NCBI RefSeq assembly: GCF_014905175.1
Contig: NC_057788.1
Location: forward strand, 2,108,001 to 2,172,000
Direction of reading: 5' to 3'
DNA from: Aphidius gifuensis
Lineage: Eukaryota > Arthropoda > Insecta > Hymenoptera > Braconidae
Length of the DNA: 64,000 nucleotides
Below the pieces are notes generated by a model, which saw only the letters and a program-made list of their open reading frames with translations, was not told the DNA's origin and did no database searches. Below are positions 46,917 to 59,300 of the stretch, in pieces. Both the position numbers and the translations under genes were made by a program. The first letter of the stretch is position 1. Each line of letters starts with the position of its first letter.

Positions 46917-47787
46917 TTTTTAAAATATTTTTTCCAATCAATCACTCAATTTAATTTTAATTTACAATATCTTATGACAATTTCATGTAAAGTATTTTTT
47001 TGTCTGGAACGTAATAATGTTGTTCTTGAAAATTAGGCACACAATTCGTAGAAATAGAAAGTGATGGAAGCCTGCGCAATAAAACTATAAAAACAGAATA
47101 ATAATAATAATAATAAATAACAATAATAATAAACACAGCTGATTAATAATTCATTATTTCAGCTAAAGGGGGCAATATAATCGTCATTAAAAAAAAATTC
47201 AAAACAGTATGATTATTATATGCTAAATATAAATAAAATATTAAAAAATGAAAACTTATATTGACGAATTTGTAAAATTGTTTATACAATAAAAATTGTT
47301 TGAGATAAATATTTATCTGATGATTGATTGATAATTAAAAAAAATATATTGGTTAATTTTAATTTTTTTATTATTTTTATTTTTTATTATCAGGAGACCC
47401 GGTAGGGTCTCGCCTCAATTTTTTTTTATGGTATTGCAATCATGATTGAAACTAGTTGTAATTTTTATGATCAATTAAATATTTCATCTTAAAAAACTTA
47501 TTATTTATTTTTTTAATCAAATATTTTCACTTTTTTTTTTTATTGAAAAATTGACTGATTGTTATTCGATGATATTTAACGTAAAATAATGACAACCTCG
47601 TATTATATTATATGCTGATAATGAAACAATTATTAATGTTCAAGTTGTTGGCACATAGACATGCAAGTTTACTTAATAATTTTTTTTTCCATTGACACAA
47701 TTGTCTATGATAATTGATAAGATTATATATTAATTAGTAATAGAAATAATAATATTAAATTAAATAAGTTTGGGAATTAAAAAACAA
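46917..47787. other. divergent promoter region between the FAM177-like gene and SLC22 copy 1
   Basis: No gene seen. Richer short patches near 47010-47080 (FAM177 side) and a GGAGACCCGGTAGGGTCTCGCC inverted pair near 47393-47413 (arms GAGACCC/GGGTCTC). The rest is A/T-rich. Confidence 0.4.
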
Positions 47788-49811
47788 ATGGCGCTCGACG
47801 ATGTTATTGTAGAAATCGGAGAATTCGGGAGATATCAAAGAAAAATATATATTTTACTTTGTATCCCAATAATATTTTGTGCGATGAATAAAATATGTGG
47901 ATCATTTCTTAATTTTAGACCAGAATTTGAGTAAGTTTAATTATTTCAAAATAACAATTAATATTATATACAATTTATTTATTTTTACAGATGTTATGAT
48001 CGAAACATATCTTTATCAAATAATACATGTGATGATTGTGATGAATTTATTTTTAATACAGATATTGTAAGCGTATCAACAACGACAGAGGTAAAAAATT
48101 AAATTATTTGATTAAAAATATTAGCTCATTTTAATTTCAAAGATATATTATTTAAATATTTATTAATATATTTATCAAATAATTTTAAATATTTAGTGGA
48201 ATTTAGTTTGTGAAAGAGAATGGATGAGATCAACATCAGAGTCTCTCCTTATGACAGGTAAATAATTAATAAATTATCAACCATTAATGAAAATTAATTA
48301 AAAACATATTGATATAAATAAAATTTTTATCATTAAACAGGAGTCATGATTGGAAGCATTTGTCTTGGAAGTTTGTCTGATCATATGGGTCGTCGTCCAG
48401 TATTTCTTGTCTCTTTGATTATTCAACTTATTGCTGGAATGGCAATTGTATTTTCACCAAATTATATTACTTATGTTATACTGAGATTAATTGTGGGCAT
48501 TTCACTCGGTGGAATTTTCACAACAACTTACGTCATGGGCAAGTGACTTATTATATTATCCAAATAATATAGCATTTTCAATTTAATAAAATTTTTCAGC
48601 ACTAGAAATGGTTGGCCCTACAAAACGTCGAATAACTGGTATTTGTTATCACCTTTTTTGGACAACTGGATATGTACTTGTTGGAGTATTGGCATATTTT
48701 TTTCGTAATTGGAGAAATCTTCAACTTGCCATGAATTTACCATTAATATTTTTTCTAATTTATTGGTGGTAGGACTTGTGGTATTTTAAATAATTAAAAA
48801 TTCATTTTTAAATATTAATTTTTTATTCATGATTTAGGTTCATGCCTGAGTCAACACGTTGGCTACTTACCAAGGGTAAAATTGAAAAAGCTAAAGAAAT
48901 ACTTCAAGCAGCAGCTAAAGAAAATAAAAAAATAATATCAATTGATACACTTGATCAACTTCTTGCTAAGAATCAAGTTGAGACTGCTGATGAATCTTCA
49001 ATGATTACTTTAATTTTAAAATATCCAAATTTAAGGAAAAAAACAATTATCATTTGTGTCAATTGGTAAGTTTTAATAACAATAAATCTTTTTTTTTTCT
49101 CTTTTTCCAGTCCACCTATTTATTTATTTACATAATTTCTTCTTTTAGGATTTTGATAAGCTGTACGTATTTCAGTTTATCGTTTGGTGCTGCGAATCTT
49201 AGTGGTTATCATTTTTTAAATCATATTATTTCTGGTCTTGTTGAAGCACCAGTTTATATTACTCTTATTTTTATTGTTGACATATTTGGTAGAAAAAAAA
49301 TACTCTTTGGTTCTATAATTTTAACCGGAATTTCCCTCGTAGCTACAGGGCTGTTTATAAATTGTAAATTAATTAAAATAATTTTACTACTTGTATATAT
49401 TCAATTTATAATAATTTTTTCTTTAATTAATTTTAGATCCTGATGTTCATATTGTCATGTACATGCTTGGAAAAATTGGTGTAACAGCAGCATTTGGTAC
49501 TTTTTATCTATTTACTGCCGAACAATATCCAACAATTGTTAGAAATGCTGGAGTTGGTGCTGCTGCAATGTCCATTGGTATTGGCGGAATAATTGCCACA
49601 CGGGCTGGCGAACTTGTTAGTTGAAAAATTAATTATTATTTTAAAAATTTATAAAAACTATTTTAACCATTTTTTTTTACAGGCATTAATCTCGAATAGA
49701 CTACCTTATTTTGTAATGAGTATTGCAAGTATTTTTATTGTCATACTTTTTACATTTTTACCGGAAACATTCAACCAGAAATTACGAGACACACTGAGTG
49801 ATGAAGAATGA
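47788..49811 (+). CDS. SLC22-type organic cation/carnitine transporter-like protein, copy 1
   Basis: Nine exons (47788-47930, 47991-48090, 48197-48257, 48341-48538, 48600-48768, 48838-49065, 49149-49363, 49437-49615, 49683-49811) sum to 1422 nt, 473 residues. It is an MFS carrier, 12 TM predicted. Family marks: N-terminal DDVIVEIGEFGRYQRKIYILLC; a short Cys-bearing extracellular loop (CYDRNISLSNNTCDDC); EWNLVCEREWMRST; the MFS motif GSLSDHMGRRPVF; PESTRWLLTKGK after TM6; and DIFGRKKIL in the second half. It is shorter than typical SLC22 proteins (about 550) because the TM1-TM2 loop and tail are small. The intron after exon 4 has a GC donor (ATGGGCAAGT), where copies 2 and 3 have GT. The substrate cannot be inferred. 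Confidence 0.86.
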
Positions 49812-50753
49812 TATAAAATCTTTAAATAATTATCCTCATTTACATTAACAATTGACATTTAATAATTATTTTTCAAATATTGTATAATCAAAATCCAAAT
49901 ATACAGATATATATACAGATTAATTTTATTTTTAGTAAAAATTTACAAAAAATAATTTTTATCTCGTTTCTTTAATTTAATTTAATAATAATTATTAAAA
50001 TGTCTATTTTATTTATAATTTGTTTACATTTTTGTCTCATTATACTAATAGCAAATTTAAAAATTTTATTATAATATAAATAAACAAACAAGTTGTTGGT
50101 TCGTTCACAAAGGAACCGTCAGATAAGCCGCATGTTAATTTTTAATTTTTATGTTTGCATGTGTGAATGTTTGAGTTGAAAATTTCAACAAAAATTTTAC
50201 CTTCAAGTATTTTTCTCAATAAGTAAGTTGTTAAATTAATTTTAAAAATATTCAAGTATATATATATATTAAAAAAGTTTTCATTTAAAAATAAATGTAA
50301 TCAGATAATCACAAGTAGGTGATAAAAAATCGTCATGTAGGTGAAGTTTTGTTACAATATTATTGGATAAACATGTAAAGGATAAATCAAAATTAATTAT
50401 TTTTTTTGTTGATGGTTATAAGGTTAGAATCCGTTAGAACTAGAAATAGATAAAAAAAAAAAAAAAAAAACATGTGCATTCGAGGGGGACATAAACCGGT
50501 GTATGGACCGGTGCAGTCAGATGACATCAATCCCTTCTTTTTTTTTTTCTATTTTTTTTCTATGGTGTTTCGAAAACAGTCGAAATAAAAAAATATTTTT
50601 TAAAAATTCTTTTCCATTGTTTAATTATTATTGTTATTATTGATTTACTGATTTGTTTAATTATTTTAATTTATTTTTCAGACGATTTTCTTACAATTGA
50701 AAATAATAATTTTATGATTTTTATGAGTTATTAAATTATTTTAATTGATAATA
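49812..50753. other. intergenic region between SLC22 copies 1 and 2
   Basis: No gene seen. Richer DNA at about 50095-50150 and at 50478-50525, the latter with a direct repeat ACCGGTG spaced 13 bases apart, is probably the promoter of copy 2. Confidence 0.35.
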
Positions 50754-52772
50754 ATGACTGTTGATGATGTTATTTTACGTATTGGAGAATTTGGAAGATA
50801 TCAAAGAAAAATATATATTTTACTTTGTATTCCAATAATATTTTGTGCGATGAACAAAATTTCTGGATCATTTCTTAATTTTAGACCTGAATTTAGGTAA
50901 GTTTAATTATTTCAAATTAACAATTGATATTATTTACAATTTATTTAATTTTTACAGATGTTATAATCGAAATGTATCTTTATCGAATGAAACTTGTGGT
51001 AGCTGTGATAAATTTATTTATGATACTGATATTGTCAACGTGTCAACAACTACTGAGGTAAAAAAAAATTAAATATTAACTCATTTTAATTTCAAAGATA
51101 TACCTATTATTTAAATATTTATTAATATATTTATCAAATAGTGGAATTTAGTTTGTGAAAGAGAATGGATGAGATCAACATCAGAGTCTCTTCTTATGAC
51201 AGGTAAATAAAAAATAAATTATCAACTATTGATGAAAATTAATTAAAAACATATTGATATAAATAAAATTTTAGGAGTCATGGTTGGAAGTATTTGTCTT
51301 GGAAGTTTGTCTGATCATATGGGTCGTCGTCCAGTATTTTTTTTCTCTTTGATTGTACAACTTGTTGCTGGAATGGCAATTGCATTTTCACCAAATTATA
51401 TTACCTACGTTATATTGAGATTAATTGTAGGCATTTCAGTAGGTGGTGTTTATACAATTGCGTTTGTCATATGTAAGTAACTTTATAATTTATATAATTT
51501 TAATTTACATTATTAATTTAATAAAATTTATTAGCATTGGAAATGGTTGGTCCATCAAAACGTCGCATAACTGGTATTTGTTGTCAGCTTTTTTGGACAA
51601 CTGGATATGTACTTGTTGGTGTATTAGCATATTTTTTTCGTAATTGGAGAAATCTTCAACTTGCCATGACTGTTCCATCAATATTCTCCCTCATTTACTG
51701 GTGGTACGACTTGTGGTATTTTAAATAATTGAAAATCCATTTTTAAATATTAATTTTTTATTCATGATTTAGGTTGATGCCTGAGTCAACTCGTTGGCTA
51801 CTTACCAAGGGTAAAATTGAAAAAGCTAAAGAAATACTTCAAGCAGCAGCTAAAGAAAATAAAAAAATAATATCAAGTGATACACTTGATCAACTTCTTG
51901 CTAAGAATCAAGTTGAGACTGCTGATGAATCTTCAATGATTACTTTAATTCTAAAATATCCAAATTTAAGGAAAAAAACAATTATCATCTGTGTCAATTG
52001 GTAAGTTTTAATAACAATAAATCTTTTTTTTTTCCTCATTTTTCTAGTCCACCTTTATTTATTTACATAATTTTGTTCTTTTAGGATTTTAATAAGCTGT
52101 ACGTATTACAGTCTCTCATGGGGTGCAGCAAATCTTGGTGACAATAAATTTTCAACTCATATTATATCTGGTCTAGTTGAAGCACCAGTTTATATTATTC
52201 TTGTTTTTATTGTTGACATTTTTGGTAGAAAAAAAATACTTTGTATTTCTATGTTATCAACTGGAATTTCTTTGGTAGCTGCAGGATTTTTTGTAAATGG
52301 TAAATTAAATTTTTTATACATGAAATCATTTTAATAATCAAATTTTAATTATTAATTGTTTTTTTTTTTTCAATTTAGATTCTACTGTTATTGTTGTGAT
52401 TTACATGATTGGCAAAATGAGTATAACAACAGCATTTGGTACTTTTTATTTATTCACTGCTGAACAATTTCCAACGGTTGTTAGAAATGTTGGTGTTGGT
52501 GCTGCATCAATGTCCATTGGCATTGGTGGAATAATTGCCACACGTGCTGAACAACTTGTAATTATTATTATTCAAATATTACTATCTAAAATAGAAATAT
52601 TTTTAATGAAAAATTATTGCTTTTTTTACAGGAATTAATATCAAATAGACTACCTTATTTTTTTTTGGGTATTGCTGCATTTTTTGTTTCAATACTTTTC
52701 ACATTTTTACCTGAAACACTCAACAAAACATTACCAGAAACCCTCAAAGATGGAGAAGAATTAAAAGACTAA
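50754..52772 (+). CDS. SLC22-type organic cation/carnitine transporter-like protein, copy 2
   Basis: Nine exons (50754-50896, 50958-51057, 51142-51202, 51275-51472, 51535-51703, 51773-52000, 52085-52299, 52379-52557, 52632-52772) sum to 1434 nt, 477 residues. Exon lengths 1-8 are identical to copy 1 (143, 100, 61, 198, 169, 228, 215, 179), so the duplication is clear. Same motifs: GEFGRYQRKIYILLC, EWNLVCEREWMRST, GSLSDHMGRRPVF, PESTRWLLTKGK. Exon 6 and the beginning of the next intron are almost identical to copy 1, while exons 7-9 differ at many positions, which suggests local gene conversion. The 12-TM MFS fold is complete. The substrate is unknown. Confidence 0.86.
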
Positions 52773-53219
52773 ATATTTATATTATTATTAATTTTATTTT
52801 TCATATAAATACTATTTTTTTTCCTTTTAATATTCAATGAAATTTAATTTGTTTATTTAAGATATTTATTGTACATAAAATGTCAATTTATTAGTATTAT
52901 TTTTTTGTAATATCAATGATAAATCATTCAACGTCGAAAAGATAAATAAATGGCTGTTGATTAGCTTGTAAGTCGACGACAGATAAGTCAACTGTTTTAC
53001 TAATATCTACATGTTTTTTATAAATTTTTTTTCAGTTTAAACAATGTCTCATTGGACATTAGCATATTTTTCTAGAATAAAAGTGTCTTAGAAATATTTA
53101 GAGTCAAAATTTCCATGATCACATAAGTGTATAATAATAATTACATTTTTAATAATTAAAAAAAAATTTTTAATTTCATTTATTAATTTAATTTTAAATA
53201 ATTAAGAAATTAATAAATA
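52773..53219. other. short spacer between SLC22 copies 2 and 3
   Basis: 3' UTR of copy 2 and probable promoter of copy 3 (richer patch GTAAGTCGACGACAGATAAG near 52970). No other gene. Confidence 0.35.
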
Positions 53220-55217
53220 ATGGCTCTTGATGATGTTTTTTTACTAATTGGAGAATTTGGAAAATATCAATATCGAAATTGTATTTTATTTTGTATTCCA
53301 ATAATTTTCAGTGCGATGCATAAAATTTGTGGTTCATTTCTCAATTTCAAACCAGAATATCAGTAAGTTAAAATTTTTAAATAATAAAATTATTAATATA
53401 TATATTAATTAACATATATTACTCAATCAATATCAATATTTAAATAATTTTTTTTAGATGTTATAACGCGGAAATAATTTTATCAAATAATACATGTGAT
53501 AATTGTGATGAATTTATTTATAATACAGATATTGTTAGTGTATCAACAACTACTGAGGTATAATATAAATAAATAATTAATATTATTATTGAATAATAAA
53601 TAAATTGAATGATAAAAAATTTATTTGATAATTTTAGTGGAATTTGATTTGTGATAAAGATTGGATGCGATCAACATCAGATACTATATTTATGAGTGGA
53701 TCATTTTTAGGCTCTTTGGTTCTTGGTAGCTTGTCTGATAAATATGGTCGTCGACCAATTTTTCTTTTATCACAATCACTTCAATTTGTTGGAGGTGTAT
53801 TTGTTGCATTTTCACCCAATTATCTGACATTTGTTATTTCAAGATTTATCGTAGGAATTTCGGTTGGAGGTCTTTTTTCGATTCTCTATGTAATGTGTAA
53901 GAAATTTGCAAACAATTTTCATATCTTTTTGCTCTGGTGAAAATAATTTTTTTTTTCCAATTTTAGCTGCAGAAATAGTTGGACCATCAAAACGTCGAAT
54001 AACAGGAAATCTTTGTCAGCTTTTTTGGTCAATTGGATATGTACTTGTTGGAGTATTGGCATATTTTTTTCGCAACTGGAGAAATCTTCAGCTTGCTATG
54101 ACCCTACCATCAATTTTATTAATTTTTTACTGGTGGTAAGATCCTTTAAAAATCATCATTAATATTTAAATATCAAAAACAATTAATTATTTTAAAAATT
54201 TTCAAGGTTTTTGCCAGAATCAGCTCGTTGGTTAATTGCCAAAGGAAAAATTGAAAAAGCCAAAGATATACTTGAATCAGCAGCTAAAGAAAATAAAAAA
54301 ATAATAACACGTTTTACACTTGATGAATTACTAACTAAAAATAAATTTGAAATTGTTGATGAAACTTCAATTTTAACTTTAATTATTAAGTATCCAAATC
54401 TTAGAAAAAAAACATTTATTTTATGTTTTAATTCGTATGTTTTAATAATGATTATTATTTAAAAAAAAAAATATTTATTCATATATTTATTTGGTTAATT
54501 TTTTCTTTTTCTTTTTTTTTTTTAGGGCTTTGATAAGTTGTATATATTATAGTTTATCTTGGGGAGCTACAAATCTTAATGGCAATCATTTTATCAATCA
54601 TATTGTTTCTGGTCTTGTTGAAGTACCAGTTTACATTATTCTTATTTTTACTGTTGATTTATTTTGTAGAAAAAAAATTCTCTGTGGTTCTATGATTTTA
54701 ACTGGAATTTCTCTGATAGCTACAGGAATATTTGTCAATTGTAAATTAAATATTTATTTATATTTTAATTTTTACTATTTTTTGTTTATTAATTAATTAA
54801 TTTTTTTATATTTTAGATTCTAATGTTCTTATTGGATTTTATATGATTGGAAAAATGGGTATAACAGCAGCATTTTCAACAATATATTTATTTGCAGCTG
54901 AACAATTTCCAACAGTTATTAGAAATGCTGGTATTGGTGCTGTTGTTATGTCTGTTAGTATTGGAGGAATAATTGCGACTCATGCTGAACAATTGGTTAA
55001 TAATTATAAAAATTTCAAAATTAAATTAAATTTTTTTTTAACATTAATAATCATTTTTCAATTATATTATTTATATTTTTTACAGGGATCAATATCAAAT
55101 AGACTGCCTTTTTTTGCGATGGCTTTCGGAGCATTTATTGTTTCAATATTATTTATATTTTTATCAGATACAAGAAACAAAAGTTTACCCGAAACAATGA
55201 AAGATAATGAAAAATAA
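53220..55217 (+). CDS. SLC22-type organic cation/carnitine transporter-like protein, copy 3
   Basis: Eight exons (53220-53362, 53458-53557, 53638-53896, 53967-54135, 54207-54434, 54526-54740, 54817-54995, 55086-55217) sum to 1425 nt, 474 residues. The 259-base third exon equals the 61 + 198 bases of exons 3 and 4 in copies 1 and 2, so that intron is absent here. Motifs: GEFGKYQYRNCILFC, DKDWMRSTSDT, GSLSDKYGRRPIF, PESARWLIAKGK, DLFCRKKIL. It is the most diverged copy. The conserved GR in the second-half motif has become CR (D-x-F-C-R-K-K). The 12-TM MFS fold is intact; the substrate is unknown. Confidence 0.86.
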
Positions 55218-56337
55218 TAAAATTATAAATACCTAAACAATCAATAATTTATTTAATTAATAATTATACTTATTTATTTATTTTTTATCACAGTAATATT
55301 AATTAAAATTTTAAATTTCGGTAGTGAAGGTGAGAAACAAAATTAGTACTTGTCAGTTGTCAATAATTTTTTTAATGTTTATTTATTTATTTTTGAAATA
55401 AAATTAAATATTAGTACGATATTATATTTCACGCCCTGGCACGAACAGAACGTGAATCCTTGAATTCTCAAGAACTGTCATTTTATATACCTACCTATAT
55501 TAATTAAAATTTCAAATTCAAATTTTTCGCGCTATTTATCAATTTCGACAATACCGTGGAATGTAAATACACCTTAAATTAAAATAAAATTAAAAAAAAA
55601 TTCACATTACAAATTGGTACAAATTATAATTTTTATAGCTTATTAATTGAACAAGCAACAATTGTAAGTCATCTATAAAAATTATAAATTAATTTTTGAT
55701 TTTAATTACACATGGATTTCGTAATTCGTGTATATATATGTTGTGAAAAATCAGTACAAATAATAAATATAATATAAAATGGCGCCTGGGGTCGATAATG
55801 ACAGCACACATACAAATTCACAGTCACGTAATTGACGATTAAACGTCAGTGATTGTTTATGTATTTGTGTGTTAACGTTTCTTTCTCTGAATTATGTGTA
55901 AAAGCCGACATTTTAATTTAAAATATTATTTATTTATTTTCTTCTTCCACCACCACGAATCAGTTAATAAACATTTATAATAAATTCAGTTAATCACGTC
56001 ACTCACCAGGAATAAATATCAGTATTCAATACATCTTACTCATTCAATATTAACATATCTAAATTTAATTAAAAAAAAAAATCACGACAAAATATATTTA
56101 ACTCTTACATCTCTCCAGTGTATATGTGAATAAATTCAAGTGTAAGTGCTCCAAAAAATTGAAAAAAAAAAAAAAAAAGTGTTATGTTTGCTTATAAAAT
56201 AATTGTTCATAATGAACAATATAAAAAACAATATTAAAAATGAAATTAAATAATTAATAGTAACAATTTTAAAACTGTCAAATAAAACAGTTAATATTAT
56301 TTTAATATTATAATTAAAATTTAATTTTATCAACAAA
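55218..56337. other. upstream region of PIP5K
   Basis: No gene seen. Richer patches at about 55430-55560 and 55780-55960 (GGCGCCTGGGGTCG; CACCACCACG) are likely PIP5K promoter or 5' UTR. 56025-56160 looks like leader sequence before the ATG at 56338. Confidence 0.4.
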
Positions 56338-59300
56338 ATGGCTTCAAGTCATAATGTCGATGTTATTGAACTTGCTGAAAGTAGGAGTAATCGAGGACCT
56401 GACACATCCTCGAGACTTGATGACTCTGGTGATGATGAAGGTAAAATTTTTTTCATTAAATTAATTAATATTATTATCTTACTCCTAACCTACAATTTGT
56501 TTTTAATATTTTATCATTAATTTGACAAAAAAATTTACTATGGGCGTTAATTTGTTTTTTTTTTTTTTATTTTGTTTATTTTATTTATTTATTATTCTAT
56601 TGTTGGTTGATGATCAAGGAATCTTGATTACTGTCATTGTGTATTTTATTATTGACTCATGTAATTTTATTTTTTTGTTTTTTAATTTTTTCTTTCATTC
56701 AAAGACGAATGATGATTAATAAACAAATAATTCTCGTCATTAGCCTATAATTTGTCGATGAAAATAATTTTATTTATTTATATTTATTATTATTATTTAT
56801 CCTTGAAAAATTTACATACGCGGGCGTAAACTTTGACAGGTAATTGTCATACAACTGTTAAATATTTTTATGTATTATTCTGAATTCATAAAAGTGTTGA
56901 GTTTCTACAGTTAATGACCTCGAGTTAATATTTAAAAAAAAAAAAATGTTCACAATAATTAAATATCTATTAATATAGACTTTTTATTTATATAAAAATA
57001 TTTATATTTTTAGTATGTCATTTGGTTTTATGATAAACTCATCATCACCAGGTTTTAGTTAATTAAAAAGAGTCAATTTTTTTTGCTTTAATTTCAAACT
57101 GACATGCTGTTTAATTAAATTTTTTATTGCAAAGTCTATGAAAAAAAAAATAGAGTAATCAAATATTTGATTACTAAAGTTTATCGAGATTTTATTTAAT
57201 TTTTTTAACATGGTTGAATCATTTTATAAATATTTTATTGATTCTTCAATGATAACACGATGGATAAAAAGTATTTTAAATTTTAATTTGTCAATTGTGA
57301 AGTAAGGTGTATTTTAAAATGATAATTGTTTTTTTATTTTACAGACAAGTCAACGACTGGTGAAAGGGTTACATTTGACGTGAGTAATTTGTTAATTTAT
57401 TTGAATAATAATTTTATATAATAAAACATAATAATAATGAAATAATATTTGTTATTTATTTTTTTTTTTTCAATGTCAAAAAAGTCACTGATAAATAGAG
57501 AAATAATAATTTTAATCAGCTGATTCATATAAATGGAATTTCCCCGTTTTTTTTTTAATAATGATAAAACATTTATATATATTTGATAATAAAAATTCCG
57601 TAATGATCAGTGTGACTATGTTTGAATTGTATCAAAATGTTATGGAACAGTTTGACATGTACTTATTGTTTCTTGGCCTTGTTTTAAATAACTATTCAAT
57701 ATAATTTATATTATTTTTGTTGCAAATTTTTAAATATAAGTTGTAAAAAAATATTAAAATATTATCTCTGCATAGGTTTCAAGACGTAGAATAATATTAG
57801 TATCATTGTGAAAAGAAAAAAAACAAAAAAATATATCAAAAAAAATAATAAAATATTCAGTGGAAAATAATGTCAGTCAAGACTGGTTCTTCCAATGATG
57901 ATTATGATGACGATGACACAAGCATAAGTTCTAATTTAAGCAGTGTAAACAACAAAAATTATTAATTTAAAAAATAAAAAAACTAAAGCGTTATAATTAT
58001 CTAAATTTTTTTTACTATCGTCGAAAATTATCGAGCTATTTTATTCGAAATAAAACGTGTAAATTTGATGGAAAATATTAAACAAATGTTTTTTTTTTTT
58101 TATTTTGATAATTTGATTAATTTATATATTGTTGTATATTTTTTTGTTATTTAGAGTTCAGTTATTCAACATGAAGCAGGAGGTACAAAAGCAACTTCAG
58201 CAATGGCTCGAAGTAAATCAGAGAAAGAACGTAAAATTGGCCACAGAAGGGTTGGTGTTGGTGGAGAAATTACATACAAAAAGGTATAAATTTATTTGTC
58301 TATTTTTCAAGTACATTGAACTTGATAATAAAAAAATTAAAACACAAAATAATAACAAAATGAATAATTAATTTTATTTTTATTCCAAGAAGTATTTCAT
58401 ACTTTTTTTAATTTTCTTATCAAGTGATAATAATTGTCACATAAATATTTTTAAATGTGTTACCAAATTCATCATTATTTTTGAGTATAAATTAAGTTAT
58501 ATTTTTAATTCTCATTCAATCAGAATATTGAATGAAAGCTAATAAATAATAACAATTTTTAATATGTCAATGACATTTATTTTTAAAATATTTATCAATT
58601 AAAAATTTATAAATATAAAAATTATATATTTATAGATATTTTAAAATAACAAATAGCTTGATTAAGATTCATTTTTAAATATTAAAACATTTTAAAATAA
58701 TTTGATACAGGTAGAAGCTGTTTTTAAATAAACTTTTCATAATTTTAATTATTAATTTTTTGTTTTATTAAAGATTCAATCAACACAAATTATGGGATCT
58801 ATACAATTGGGTATTCAACATGCTGTTGGTGGTCTTGCAAGTAAACCAGAAAGAGATTTATTAATGCAAGATTTTATGACTGTTGAAACAACAAATTTTC
58901 CAAGTGAAGGATCAAATCATACACCAGCACATCATTTTTCGGAATTTAAATTTAAAAATTATGCACCAATTGCATTTAGATATTTTAGAGATCTATTTGG
59001 TATTCAACCTGATGATTTTTTGGTAATTTAAAAATATATAACTTAATTTTTTTCAACTTCTTTAATCATTACCTATATAAATTATAATATATATATATTT
59101 TTTATTTTTAGATGTCAATGTGTAGTTCACCATTACGAGAATTATCAAATCCTGGTGCAAGTGGTAGTATATTTTATTTAACTGAAGATGATGAATTTAT
59201 AATTAAGACTGTACAACATAAAGAAGGTGAATTTTTACAAATGCTATTACCTGGTTACTATATGAATTTAAATCAAAATCCAAGAACATTATTACCAAAA

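Noticed and set aside
56522..56719. Hydrophobic frame in PIP5K intron 1
   Set aside because: Poly-T derived Phe/Leu codons in an intron; no splice sites in phase.
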